Shown: positions 52,301 through 60,128 of the stretch, one piece after another | Layout: the number at the start of each line of letters is the position of its first letter | Position numbering within the stretch: position 1 is the stretch's first letter | NCBI GenBank assembly: GCA_951813285.1 | Contig: OX638355.1 | Span: 3,243,136 to 3,307,135 of the forward strand | Direction of reading: 5' to 3' | Length of the DNA: 64,000 nt | DNA from: Terriglobia bacterium | GTDB taxonomy: Bacteria; Acidobacteriota; Terriglobia; Versatilivoradales; Versatilivoraceae | Made by a program: the position numbers and the translations under genes | Notes under the pieces: model-generated | Told to the model about the DNA's origin: nothing | What the model saw: only the letters and a program-made list of their open reading frames with translations | Databases searched by the model: none

Positions 52301-52792
52301 CCAGCGGCTGTCCCGGGTGGTGGGGGCCGGATGGCTGCGTGGGGGTTCCCAAATCCAGGGGTATCGCTGCTTGCGTGCCGTAAGGTCGAACGCTTCGGTG
52401 GAGCTTCCGGAAAATGGAGCAGGCTCCGTATCGGGCCAAGGGGCTCCGGCTTCAATCCAGGCTCGTATGTCCTCGATGACCGGTGCCGGAAGAGGTCCCG
52501 GAGGCGGCATCTTCAAATGCGGGTCCCGGTAGGTGACGGCCTGGTAAAGTCGACTTTGGAGCGGTTGGCCGGGCATCACCACCGGCCCCGACATGCCACC
52601 CTTGACCATGGAGTCCCGGGTGTCCAGCCTGAGGCTCGATTCCTGCCTCTGGGGACCGTGGCAGGTGGTGCAATGGGTGACCAGAACCGGACGAATTCTC
52701 TTCTCGAAGAATTCTCTATCGGTTTCCCCGGAAACGCCTCCCCAAGCCGGGAGGGACAGCAACGGTAGCGCTGCCAGCAAGCGAAACCACAT
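49370..52792 (-). CDS. PSD1 protein: cytochrome c-like domain plus DUF1549 and DUF1553
   Basis: 1140 aa. After a signal peptide (LLAALPLLSLPAWG) comes the PSCyt1 haem domain with VTHCTTCHGPQ (Cys-x2-Cys-His) near residue 40 and a distal Met probably in HLKMPP. DUF1549 follows (LPPTPEEIQRFVNDQ…FGERWARHWMDLVHYAESRGHE, with CARCHDHKFDA as a second CxxCH). A central beta-rich insertion is seen around residues 560-760, and DUF1553 at the C-terminus (LAELLTAPSNPLLARVWVNRVW…NFGWLGERPSHPELLDHL). The family is common in Planctomycetes and Acidobacteriota. It is followed by DUF1501 with a 4-base overlap and preceded by oxidoreductase and aminotransferase genes. Confidence 0.9.
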   Translation of the reverse strand: MWFRLLAALPLLSLPAWGGVSGETDREFFEKRIRPVLVTHCTTCHGPQRQESSLRLDTRDSMVKGGMSGPVVMPGQPLQSRLYQAVTYRDPHLKMPPPGPLPAPVIEDIRAWIEAGAPWPDTEPAPFSGSSTEAFDLTARKQRYPWIWEPPRSHPAPTTRDSRWPRDAIDRFLLVELEREGLAPAPPADRRTWLRRLSFALTGLPPTPEEIQRFVNDQRPDAHALLVDRLLASPRFGERWARHWMDLVHYAESRGHETDFLIANAFQYRDYLVRAFNADIPYPQLVAEHVAGDLLPAPRVDPTTGANESVIATGWPFFGEEEDSPVDLRQDEIERLDNRIDVLSKTFLGLTVSCARCHDHKFDAISQRDYYALFGFLLSSSYRQARFQSMESNRQVALELDALAGTYRPPILKAVGLAQKPRLQQSAAYLMAVRELIEAERETGCRFDDGGSLLESVAWPRSLQVERLKTWAEAVKHALQDPSDPLHPIARVVHDWDDRDPQGVSAILKKVLGPWSNRPDLKELLRKSGARVIQDYSGLDPSDWRVDGPGFGAAPRKAGEVRLGTSVTSPLAQVLHHAGAHKDPIWDVLELSPGTERNPERLRNWVRAGRSLRTPTFTLKTGKLYYLARGTVRVYATVDSYTLQEGPLYDELTRRWKDVPEPRWIEHDLTAHRGHRVHLEFSPEGSDDLEIAMVIEAAQQPPPYESPKDLLIERLAACRTLPALARAYQELLLEASERLAADAIAGSRRSVSFARLADWLVQHPEIALGPLSVRKERFQALKPFFSRQRELLGRIQPASTTAPAMLDGNGIDQPLLQRGEPLQPGSRVPRRFLEAVAGPKPLASGGGSGRLQLAELLTAPSNPLLARVWVNRVWHHLFGRGIVASVDNFGWLGERPSHPELLDHLSHWFRVQARGSLKHLIRKIVLSQSYRMSSRATDPAAARIDPENRLLHRMNLRRLEAEGIRDAVLAISGRLDLQMSGSPVQVHKDDVVLFRGAPKKLGPPDGNGRRSIYLAARRNFLSSLLLTFDAPKPFATVGRRDVSNVPAQSLALMNHPFFHEQARRWARRLEERGGDRSPARRIRQMYLEAFARLPTPAELNACLRSLDRMSRLQTPSDSGLSAWEELGHSLFNVKELIYIR

Positions 52793-52810
52793 TGTCCAAA
52801 CTCCTCTCCC

Positions 52811-53944
52811 TTATTCCTGAGACAGAACACCAGGCGGGGCCAGGTCGATCCACCGCCCTTCGGCGTGGGAGAGCTCGCAGGCCCGGATCAGGCGCTGCGC
52901 ATCCAGGCCGTCCGAGATATGGGGCAGGTGAGGCACACCGCGGTGCGTCCGGTCTTCATTGCGGACGGCTGATGCGAAATCGGCAATCAGTCGATTCCAG
53001 GTGTGCTGACCCGAAAGAACCCCGGCAGGTTGTCGGTCGGGGCCGGCCACTTCCAGGACGACCGGATCTTGATCCCGGGACCGTTGCCTGATGACCTGCA
53101 GCTCGTTGCACAGTGTCATCCGGCGTTGCAGATCCTGGTCCCTCGGCACGGTCACCCATTGGCTGCTCAAAGTCAAGGTGCCCTCCACCCCACCGAGGAC
53201 GATTCTCCGTTCCGGCTCGCCGGGCGTGATCAGCAAGCGAAAGTTCCCAACAGCCCCATCCGAGGTCTCGGCCAGCACCGATGCGAATGTTTCCGGCGCC
53301 ATCCGGCCGGTTCGGGCTCTGTCCCGAGAGGAGGGGGCTGACCGTAGCGAGCAGGCCAGGCGCTGGAATCGCCAACCCGTGAGGTGACGGGCCCGATCGA
53401 ATTCATGGCTGCCTGTCTCCCGGAGCACTCCGCTGTTGGCGCTCCAGGCATTCGTGTCGAGGTTGAAGCAAAGGCGCCACTCGGTCTGGATGTCGAGCAG
53501 CCTGCCGATCTGGTCTTCGCGGAGCGCCCGCCACAGAGTGAGACAGGCCGGAGAATAGCGCCAGTTGAAGCTGATGGCGGTAACCGTTTCCGCCTGGCGG
53601 GCGGCCCTTGCCATGGCCTCGGCTTCCGGCAAGTCCCAGGCGAGTGGCTTTTCCACCAGAACGTGGCGTTCCTTGGCGAGAGCGTAGGCAAAGGGCTCCA
53701 GACGGAGTACCGGATCGGTGGCGATGCTGACGATGTCGACCGGGCTCTTGTCGATCAGCCGGCGCCAGTCGTCGAAGACTTCCAGGCCTGGGGTTTTCAG
53801 GTCCGCGGCCAGCCGCTCGGCCTTGGCCCGGGTGCGGTTGTAGAGGGCGGTCACGCAGACGCCGGGCAGGCGGGAAAAAGCCCGGGCCTGGCAACGTCCG
53901 GCACGACCGGTACCAATGATTCCGACTCGCAGAGAAATGGCCAC
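52811..53944 (-). CDS. Gfo/Idh/MocA-family NAD(P)-dependent oxidoreductase
   Basis: 377 aa. The N-terminal Rossmann motif is VGIIGTGRAGRCQARAF, followed by EKPLAWDLPEAEAM (the EKP motif with catalytic Lys) and SFNWRYSP. The C-terminal domain is the alpha/beta dimer half typical of the family. It oxidises or reduces a sugar or inositol derivative. It starts 6 bases after the DegT aminotransferase stop, so the two are co-transcribed and may act in sequence on an amino-sugar-like compound. The last residues (GVLSQE plus TAA) read as a version of the short dispersed repeat, so the C-terminus may have been altered. Confidence 0.88.
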   Translation of the reverse strand: MAISLRVGIIGTGRAGRCQARAFSRLPGVCVTALYNRTRAKAERLAADLKTPGLEVFDDWRRLIDKSPVDIVSIATDPVLRLEPFAYALAKERHVLVEKPLAWDLPEAEAMARAARQAETVTAISFNWRYSPACLTLWRALREDQIGRLLDIQTEWRLCFNLDTNAWSANSGVLRETGSHEFDRARHLTGWRFQRLACSLRSAPSSRDRARTGRMAPETFASVLAETSDGAVGNFRLLITPGEPERRIVLGGVEGTLTLSSQWVTVPRDQDLQRRMTLCNELQVIRQRSRDQDPVVLEVAGPDRQPAGVLSGQHTWNRLIADFASAVRNEDRTHRGVPHLPHISDGLDAQRLIRACELSHAEGRWIDLAPPGVLSQE

Positions 53945-53950
53945 GGATAC

Positions 53951-55312
53951 TCAGGTTGGCTGCACCGGCAGGGCGGCGCCCAACCAGCGCCGGATCTCGT
54001 CGAGGTTGGCCGCCCCTCCGTCCAGCAGTTCGCCGGGCAGTTGGAGTCTGGCCACCTCGTCAATCTGGGAGAAGACCTTTCGAAACCCGTCCGCCATGAA
54101 ATCGATGATCTGCCGGCTGGACGCGGTGGGTGCTTCCATGACCAGCGAAGTTTCCTCCACTACCCTGGTGGCCTCCGGGTAGTCCCGGGGGTCGTAGACC
54201 CGATCGGCGGGCCAGGGACGCCGCCAGGGATGGTTGGCCTCAAACTCCTCCGGCCGGGTAAACAGGGGCAACGAAGGAATGGTCCAGTTCATCCAGGAGC
54301 GGCAGAGCACCCCCTCCGCCCCCAAGGCCGCCACGACCTTGGCGCGGAATTCGGCCGGGTTCAGATCCAGACCGGCTGCAACTGGGTCGAAGCGCACCCG
54401 ATAGAGGTGGTAGGCATGGGTCCGGTCGGGAGGGACCCGGGGCGGGATCACCCCCGGCAAATCCTGAATCTGTTGGGTCAGATGCTCGCACAGGGATCGT
54501 CTCTCGCCGTTCAAATCGTCGAGCCGCGCCAACTGGCCTCGGGCCAGGGCGGCCGAGACCACGCTGCAGCGAAAGTTGTGGCCCAGTGTCGCCAACGGGT
54601 ACTTTTGCTCCTCCCGAGCCCGGTGAAAATGGACACGCAGCCAGAGGCCGTCCACGCGCTCGAAAAAGTGCCGGTGGCGGGTGGCGAAAATGCCGGCCTC
54701 GCCCGCGGGCAAATTCTTCATGGCGTTGATGCTGAAGGCGGCGGCGTCTCCCAGGTTTCCCACTGATCGACCCTTGTAGGTTGCCCCGGGAGCGTGAGCC
54801 GCGTCCTCGATGACGGCCAGGTCGTGTTGACGGGCGATGGCATTGATCTCGTCCATGTCGGCCGGAAGCCCCGAAAGGTGGACGGGCAGGACGGCCTTGG
54901 TTCTGGCGGTGATGTGCCGCTCGATCCGGGCCGGGTCCATGTTGCAGGAGTCGGGCCGGACATCCACGAACACGGGCACCGCGCCTTGATGGAGAACGGT
55001 GAGAGCCCCCGAGAGAAAGGTATAGGCCGGCACCAGAACTTCATCGCCCCGACCGACGCCGGCGGCCCACAGCGACATGTGCAGTGCGTCGGAGCCGGAG
55101 CCGACGGCGCAACAATAGGGAATGTCCATGCGCCGGGCCCACTCCTGCTCCAGCGCGGCAATCTGGGGGGCGTCGCAGCCGCCGAGCTGCTCCTCTCTCA
55201 GCACCCGGCAGAGCTCATCCAGTTCCGGTTGACTGTAGCGCGGCCAACGGGCCCGTTCGATCCCCTCCGGCATGGCAGGATCGCCGCCCAGAATGGCCAG
55301 TTTGTGTTTCAT
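53951..55312 (-). CDS. DegT/DnrJ/EryC1/StrS-family aminotransferase
   Basis: 453 aa. The PLP-anchoring Lys lies in FSINAMKNLPAGEAG (Lys199), with VIEDAAHAPGA and GSGSDALHMSLWAAGV for cofactor and phosphate binding. The fold-type I enzyme transaminates keto-sugars or related cyclitols. The C-terminal 130 residues extend beyond the usual barrel in smaller members. It is the first gene of the minus-strand cluster, and the tRNA-Val gene lies 16 bases upstream on the same strand. Confidence 0.88.
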   Translation of the reverse strand: MKHKLAILGGDPAMPEGIERARWPRYSQPELDELCRVLREEQLGGCDAPQIAALEQEWARRMDIPYCCAVGSGSDALHMSLWAAGVGRGDEVLVPAYTFLSGALTVLHQGAVPVFVDVRPDSCNMDPARIERHITARTKAVLPVHLSGLPADMDEINAIARQHDLAVIEDAAHAPGATYKGRSVGNLGDAAAFSINAMKNLPAGEAGIFATRHRHFFERVDGLWLRVHFHRAREEQKYPLATLGHNFRCSVVSAALARGQLARLDDLNGERRSLCEHLTQQIQDLPGVIPPRVPPDRTHAYHLYRVRFDPVAAGLDLNPAEFRAKVVAALGAEGVLCRSWMNWTIPSLPLFTRPEEFEANHPWRRPWPADRVYDPRDYPEATRVVEETSLVMEAPTASSRQIIDFMADGFRKVFSQIDEVARLQLPGELLDGGAANLDEIRRWLGAALPVQPT

Positions 55313-55330
55313 GGTGGTGGGGGCAAATGG

Positions 55331-55404
55331 TGGGCGCGACCGGGATCGAACCGATGACTTCTACCGTGTCAAGGTAGCGCTCGTACCAACTGAGCTACGC
55401 GCCC
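55331..55404 (-). tRNA. tRNA-Val (anticodon GAC)
   Basis: On the minus strand GGGCGCG opens and CGCGCCC closes the acceptor stem. The D arm has AGCTCAGTTGGT, the anticodon stem is CTACC/GGTAG around the loop TTGACAC (anticodon GAC at 55368-55370), and the T arm has GGTTCGATCC. CCA is encoded after the discriminator A (55328-55330). The DegT gene follows on the same strand. Confidence 0.95.
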
Positions 55405-55458
55405 GATTCCGGCTAACATAATGGAACCTCGCCGGGACTGTCAATCAATTCGGCTCGC

Positions 55459-55486
55459 TTGACAAACCCCCCCTCCTATAGATAAT
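55459..55486 (+). promoter_or_regulatory. Strong sigma-70-like promoter upstream of the small ORF and HNH gene
   Basis: TTGACA (55459-55464), a 16-base spacer and GATAAT (55481-55486) match consensus at six and five of six positions. The transcript would start near 55494 and cover the 27-codon ORF and the HNH endonuclease gene. Confidence 0.6.
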
Positions 55487-55525
55487 GCAAAAAGGAAGGT
55501 TGGCGTCTCATCGGGGGAACCACTC

Positions 55526-55609
55526 ATGAGATTCTTGATCGATCGACGTTTTCTTGCGGTGTTCCTGACCAACCACAAGGATGTTTGGATACCCGGCGGT
55601 CGAAGCTGA
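55526..55609 (+). CDS. Possible 27-residue leader peptide or small protein
   Basis: ATG to TGA gives 27 residues beginning MRFLIDRRFLAVFL and ending PGGRS. It lies about 30 bases after the predicted start of a strong promoter; GGGG AACC ahead of the ATG is a weak ribosome site. It could be a leader peptide for the HNH gene or just a chance ORF. No homology is recognisable. Confidence 0.25.
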   Translation: MRFLIDRRFLAVFLTNHKDVWIPGGRS

Positions 55610-55735
55610 TCAGCTATCGGGAGTCGTCCTGGCCGGCCGCTTGTGATTTTTCAAGTCGTGTCGGTTTTTTTTTACCAAAAACGGGGCGCAGGCCGGCGCC
55701 GAGCTCCGGCCATGCCGCGCCGGAATAGCCAACCC

Positions 55736-56263
55736 ATGGAAAGCACGCTGCTGCTGAACTCGTCCTTCGAGCCGCTTCGCGTCATCAGTTGGCAAAGAGC
55801 CATCACCCTGCTGTTCGCCGGCAAGGTGGAGGTGATCGAGGAGTATTCCCGTGAGATTCGCAGCGTGACCTTTTCCGTCAAGCTGCCGTCGGTGCTGCGG
55901 CTGCTGCGCTATGTCAAGGTCAAGAAGAGCCGCATGATCAAGTTCTCCAGAGCCAACATCTACGCGCGGGACAGACACCGCTGTCAGTACTGCGGCGGCG
56001 CCCGTCGCGGGGATGAGCTGACCTTCGACCATGTGATACCGGTGTCCCGCGGTGGGGGCAAGAGTTGGGACAACATCGTGACAGCCTGCATCGCTTGCAA
56101 TCGCAGAAAGGGAGGAAGGACTCCGGAAGAGGCCGGCATGCGCTTGATCAAGAGGCCGGTGGAACCTGAGTGGGTGCCCAGCCTCAACCTGAACCTGGTA
56201 TTCAGGAATGCTCCCGACAGTTGGCGCGACTACCTGTACTGGAACGTGGAGTTGGAGACCTGA
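55736..56263 (+). CDS. HNH endonuclease
   Basis: 175 aa from the ATG at 55736 (MESTLLLNSSFEPL); an in-frame ATG at 55712 adds 8 residues. The C-terminal half is an HNH domain with CQYCG, the catalytic LTFDHVIPVSRGG and the second zinc pair in CIACNRRKGG, so a structural Zn and a DNA-cleaving His are present. The N-terminal VISWQRAITLLFAGKVEVIEEY is typical of the small stand-alone HNH family of Cyanobacteria and Acidobacteriota. Its role is unknown; nothing nearby shows a restriction partner. A strong promoter lies about 250 bases upstream. Confidence 0.85.
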   Translation: MESTLLLNSSFEPLRVISWQRAITLLFAGKVEVIEEYSREIRSVTFSVKLPSVLRLLRYVKVKKSRMIKFSRANIYARDRHRCQYCGGARRGDELTFDHVIPVSRGGGKSWDNIVTACIACNRRKGGRTPEEAGMRLIKRPVEPEWVPSLNLNLVFRNAPDSWRDYLYWNVELET

Positions 56264-56309
56264 ACCCCTCCTGAGCGGAAGCCGGAAATTGAAAACCGTT
56301 TGGTTCCCG

Positions 56310-56492
56310 GAAATTCCGGCCCCGCCCTGCCGGGCGGATCATACGAGGGTGAAACAATCAGAAATCGACAATCCGTTCGTGACCTTGGCATCCCGTCGCG
56401 GTTGACCTCAACGCCTTAGTGGCCCTTCGTCGTTCTTAGTGGCCCTTCGTGGATAGCTCTTTTTCTTTTGTCTTTTTTCGGTTGTTTCAGAC
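56310..56492 (-). repeat. Mosaic repeat, inverted copy between the HNH and GNAT genes
   Basis: The inverted GCCCTGCCGGGCGG hairpin and tttcaccctcg module are followed by the 'ccttagtggcccttcgt' module, duplicated here (…cgttcttagtggcccttcgtgg), and a T-rich lead ending in ttgtttcag. The GNAT gene start lies only about 20 bases beyond. Confidence 0.8.
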
Positions 56493-56512
56493 AAGACAAG
56501 TCCCGGTTACCG

Positions 56513-57115
56513 ATGGAACCATCCTGTTCGAGCTTGCGCGGTATCGGCCCCGTTCCCGCCCGACATGCGGAACCTTGCAAGGCAAGGCTGCGGGGTTTGG
56601 AGCCGGGGGACATCGATTCTCTGATCCGGTGGGTCAACGACGCCGCCGTCACGCTCTACCTGTCACGGGTCGCTGCTTACCCGACCTCCAGAAACGATGG
56701 TTACCGGTGGCTGGAGGAGTTGTCCGGAAGTCACACCGACAGGGTATTTGGCATCGAGACGCCGGCGGGGCGCCTGATCGGTTCCGTTGGTCTGCACGCG
56801 GTCCGCTGGATCGATCGCAAGGCCGAACTGGCTTTGATGATCGGGGAGAGAGATTGCTGGAATCGAGGCTACGGGACCTGGGCCGTTCGGGAGATAGTGT
56901 GGCTGGGGTTCGAAAAGATGAAATTGCAGCGAATCTTTCTCAGAGTGGCCTCCAGCCACCACGCGGCCATCCGCGTCTACCGGAAGTGCGGGTTCCGGAC
57001 CGAGGGCCTGTTGCGCAAGGACCGCTACGTCGGAGGCGGTTACGAGGATACGCTGATGATGTCGGTGCTGAAGGAGGAGTTTGGCGCGGGGGAGGGCGGA
57101 GTCCAGGCGACTTAG
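56513..57115 (+). CDS. GNAT-family N-acetyltransferase (RimJ/RimL-like)
   Basis: About 200 aa from the ATG at 56513; the frame opens earlier, inside the repeat. The domain runs from ARLRGLEPGDIDSLIRWVND through IGSVGLHAVRWIDRKAELALMIG to ERDCWNRGYGTWAVREIVWLGFEKM (acetyl-CoA-binding R/QxxGxG/A-like loop) and HAAIRVYRKCGFRTEGLLRKD. This is the protein- or small-molecule-acetylating branch related to RimJ/RimL and SpeG. The substrate cannot be inferred. It is convergent with carD and overlaps it by 4 bases. Confidence 0.83.
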   Translation: MEPSCSSLRGIGPVPARHAEPCKARLRGLEPGDIDSLIRWVNDAAVTLYLSRVAAYPTSRNDGYRWLEELSGSHTDRVFGIETPAGRLIGSVGLHAVRWIDRKAELALMIGERDCWNRGYGTWAVREIVWLGFEKMKLQRIFLRVASSHHAAIRVYRKCGFRTEGLLRKDRYVGGGYEDTLMMSVLKEEFGAGEGGVQAT

Positions 57116-57615
57116 GCCTGCAGCAGGACCCCGTTGATGAGTTGTTCGGCCTTGTCTTCAGTAACGTCGGAAACCGTGGCCAACTCGCTGATGATCAACT
57201 GCCGGGCACGGTCCAGCATTTTCTTTTCGCGGAAGGAAAGAATTCGGTTGACGCTCAGCAGCGACAGGCTCTTGAGGACGTCGGCCACCTGGAAGATACA
57301 TCCTGTCCGCATTTTCTCCGAATTTTCCTTAAAGCGGTTTTTCCAGTCAGTGGCGTTGTTGACCTTGGTGGTCTTCAGGTGCTTCAGAACCTTGGTGACT
57401 TCCGCTTTCTTGATCAGCCGTCTCAAGCCGACGTCGGTAGCGTTGGTTGCCGGGATCATCACCATCATGTTGTTGGCTGCAATCTTGAGATGGTAGAAGG
57501 CTTCCAGTTTGCCGGAGATGCTGCGCCGGTCGATTTGCTCGATCACGCCGACGCCGTGGTTGGGGTAAACGACTTTTTCGCCGATGGCAAAGCTGTTTGT
57601 GGGGGCCTGAGCCAT
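57112..57615 (-). CDS. CarD-family transcriptional regulator
   Basis: 167 aa. The N-terminal RNA-polymerase-interacting (TRCF-like) domain shows FAIGEKVVYPNHGVGVIEQID, and the C-terminal helical DNA-binding part is visible from NNATDWKNRFKENSEKM to EKMLDRARQLI. CarD proteins bind RNA polymerase and stabilise the open complex at rRNA and other promoters. I chose the ATG at 57615 (MAQAPTNSFAIG); the frame extends upstream without similarity. Convergent with the GNAT gene. Confidence 0.92.
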   Translation of the reverse strand: MAQAPTNSFAIGEKVVYPNHGVGVIEQIDRRSISGKLEAFYHLKIAANNMMVMIPATNATDVGLRRLIKKAEVTKVLKHLKTTKVNNATDWKNRFKENSEKMRTGCIFQVADVLKSLSLLSVNRILSFREKKMLDRARQLIISELATVSDVTEDKAEQLINGVLLQA

Positions 57616-57769
57616 ATGATCGAAGTTCTGTAAAAGAGACAGACCACCGAGTATATGGATCCGAAAGGTTCGAGTCAAGCATTAACCTGAACTAACCTGT
57701 ATTTCCCTTGTGGCTTCCGTTTTCCGATATGATCCAAGCGCAAAACCCTTCTGGAAAGGATGTTGAGAC

Positions 57770-59248
57770 ATGCCGGGAGCAACTGAAGTATTGAACTTCG
57801 TCAATGGTGCCTGGAACCCTTCCGTCGGCAAGGAAACCCTGAAGATTGTCAATCCGGCCACGGGGGCGCAACTGGCCGACAACCCCCTCGGGGATGCCGG
57901 AGACGTGTCCCGGGTGGTGGATTCCGCCGCCCGGGCCTTCCCCGACTGGAGACGCACCCCTCCCGGGGAGCGTGTTCAGTACCTGTTCAAGTTCAAGCAG
58001 CTGTTGGAGGAGCACTTTGAGGATATCGCCCGGCTCACCACCCAGGAGCACGGCAAGACGTTGGCGGAGTCGCGCGGGGAGCTGAGGCGGGGAATCGAAA
58101 ACGTGGAGGTCGCCTGCGGGATTCCAACGCTGATGCAGGGTTACAATCTGGAGGACGTTGCCCGCGGCATCGACGAGACCATGATTCGCCAACCGTTGGG
58201 GGTGGTTGCGGCCATCACTCCCTTCAACTTTCCCTCCATGATTCCCTTGTGGTTTCTGCCTTATGCGCTGGCATGCGGCAACACCTTCGTGCTGAAGCCT
58301 TCCGAGCGGGTGCCGTTGACGATGAAGCGGGTATTCGAGCTGCTGGAGCAACTCCATTTCCCGCCAGGGGTGGTGAACCTGCTCAACGGGAACCGTACAG
58401 TGGTGGATGCCCTCATTGACCATCCACAGGTCCGTGCAATCAGCTTTGTGGGATCCACGGCCGTTGCCCGGCATGTCTACCGGAGAGCAGCCGGTCAGGG
58501 CAAAAGGGTGCAGTGTCAGGGAGGGGCCAAGAACCACGTGGTCATCCTTCCGGACGCCGATATGCCGACCACCACCCAGATCGTCAGCGACAGTGCCTTC
58601 GGGTGCGCCGGACAGCGATGTCTGGCCGTCTCCGCGGCCGTGACCGTGGGGGAAGCTCGCGAGCCGTTTACCCGCTCCGTGGCTGAGATGGCCCGGTCCA
58701 TCAAGGTTGGCTATGGCCTCGACGAGGGGGTTGAGATGGGTCCGGTAGTGAGTCGGGAAAGCCGGCAGCGCATTGAGGCCGCCATCGGCCGGGGAGCCTC
58801 CGAGGGCGCCGAGCTGCTGCTGGACGGTCGCAACCCCAGCGTTCCCGACTATGAGCGGGGTTTTTTCGTGTCGCCGACCATTCTGGACGGGGTGCCTCCG
58901 GGGAGCGAGACATCGCGCACCGAGATCTTCGGACCGGTGCTCAGCCTCATCCATGTGGACAGCGTCCAAGAGGCCATTGAAGTGGTGGCCGGCAACCCCT
59001 ACGGAAACGCCGCCTCCATCTTTACCGGCAGCGGAGCCGCCGCCCGCAAGTTCCGTTACGAGGTACCGGTGGGGAACGTGGGGGTCAATATCGGAGTGGC
59101 CGCTCCCATGGCCTATTTCCCATTCAGCGGTTGGAAGGACAGCTTTCTGGGAGTCCTGCACGGCCAGGGTCGTGACGCGGTGGAGTTCTATACCGAAAAG
59201 AAGGTGGTCATTGAACGCTGGCCCCGGGAGTGGTCACGCAAGTTTTGA
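57770..59248 (+). CDS. mmsA: CoA-acylating methylmalonate-semialdehyde dehydrogenase
   Basis: 492 aa. [11 protein letters not shown] opens the protein; [36 protein letters not shown] and [12 protein letters not shown] bind the cofactor, and the nucleophile is Cys in [12 protein letters not shown]. The [12 protein letters not shown] and GQRCLA pattern marks MmsA/IolA, which convert malonate or methylmalonate semialdehyde to acetyl-CoA or propionyl-CoA in valine or inositol breakdown. No other genes of those routes adjoin it. AAAGGA lies upstream of the ATG. The nearby gene pair at 52.8-55.3 kb may also act on sugar or inositol compounds. Confidence 0.9.
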   Translation: MPGATEVLNFVNGAWNPSVGKETLKIVNPATGAQLADNPLGDAGDVSRVVDSAARAFPDWRRTPPGERVQYLFKFKQLLEEHFEDIARLTTQEHGKTLAESRGELRRGIENVEVACGIPTLMQGYNLEDVARGIDETMIRQPLGVVAAITPFNFPSMIPLWFLPYALACGNTFVLKPSERVPLTMKRVFELLEQLHFPPGVVNLLNGNRTVVDALIDHPQVRAISFVGSTAVARHVYRRAAGQGKRVQCQGGAKNHVVILPDADMPTTTQIVSDSAFGCAGQRCLAVSAAVTVGEAREPFTRSVAEMARSIKVGYGLDEGVEMGPVVSRESRQRIEAAIGRGASEGAELLLDGRNPSVPDYERGFFVSPTILDGVPPGSETSRTEIFGPVLSLIHVDSVQEAIEVVAGNPYGNAASIFTGSGAAARKFRYEVPVGNVGVNIGVAAPMAYFPFSGWKDSFLGVLHGQGRDAVEFYTEKKVVIERWPREWSRKF

Positions 59249-59374
59249 GGTTCGATTGCAGGTCGGAATTCTTGAGTCGAAACAACAGGCAACTGCGGAA
59301 TTGCGATTGTGGATGTGGGCCGAGTCAGTTGTCATGACTATTCAATCAACAATCAGACCTCAGCAATCAACAAC

Positions 59375-60124
59375 TTATTGTTCATGTTGAGCTTGTTTTA
59401 TTTCGACTCGATAGTCGTTTGCCGAAATCCTGATCACTTTGCACATCTCATGGAGGCGGGAACGCATACGCTCACCGATGCGTTCCGCCAGCGTTTCCTC
59501 GCTGACGACTGTACTCCCGTCGCTGAGCTTCCGACGTTTGGATTCTCCGTCCTTGAAGTTCGACGTGATGAGAGTGGTGCGCTTCTGGTTGTAGCGGTGG
59601 TTGATGATGTAGGCGAAGGTGTCCCGAACCCAGTCGGTGGGACGCTCGGCGCCCAGGTCATCCAGAAGCAGGACCTCGCATTGCAACACAGGTTCGATAA
59701 TTTGCCATTCGGTGGCTCCCACCACGGGATTGAAGGAGCTTTGGATCTGCTTGAGTAGCTCCCGGAAGTCGTAGAAAATACACCAAGTTCCGTAGCGAAG
59801 CATCAGAGTGCGGATAATCGACACGGCCAGATGGGTCTTTCCCACGCCACAGGTGCCCAGGATGAGCAGCCCAAAGTCCACCGCGGGATACTCTTCGACG
59901 AAGCAAGAGGCCATCGTCTTGGCCTTACTCAAATTGGGGTTTAGGGAGTCGAAGTTCTCGAACAGGCACTCCTGGTAGCGAGGCGGGATGCGTGCCGCCT
60001 CGATCAGCTGCTGCACACGGCTCTGTTCACGGCAGGAGCAACGCGCCACCCCCTGACTGTCGGTCAGATCCACTCTCTTCCAACCGCTGCCGCCGCATTC
60101 GGGGCATTCGGGCACGGCTTCCAC
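59375..60124 (-). CDS. DnaC/IstB-like AAA+ ATPase with an N-terminal zinc-finger-like motif
   Basis: 249 aa from the GTG at 60124, which has AGGAG about 8 bases upstream. The first 35 residues hold CPECGGSG and CSC, a likely zinc site. The AAA+ core has Walker A LGTCGVGKTHLA, Walker B VLLLDDLGAE, and ITSNFKDGE as sensor-1 region; the C-terminus has AERIGERMRSRLHEMCKVIRI (sensor-2-like Arg). This is the DnaC/DnaI/IstB helicase-loader family. There is no transposase (istA) beside it, so it is not an IS21 helper. It begins 5 bases after the hspR stop and is therefore part of the chaperone operon. Confidence 0.83.
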   Translation of the reverse strand: MEAVPECPECGGSGWKRVDLTDSQGVARCSCREQSRVQQLIEAARIPPRYQECLFENFDSLNPNLSKAKTMASCFVEEYPAVDFGLLILGTCGVGKTHLAVSIIRTLMLRYGTWCIFYDFRELLKQIQSSFNPVVGATEWQIIEPVLQCEVLLLDDLGAERPTDWVRDTFAYIINHRYNQKRTTLITSNFKDGESKRRKLSDGSTVVSEETLAERIGERMRSRLHEMCKVIRISANDYRVEIKQAQHEQ

Positions 60125-60128
60125 TGGG

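Noticed and set aside
59375-60124. IS21 helper gene istB
   Set aside because: No istA-type transposase or inverted ends are near; the gene sits in the dnaK operon instead.
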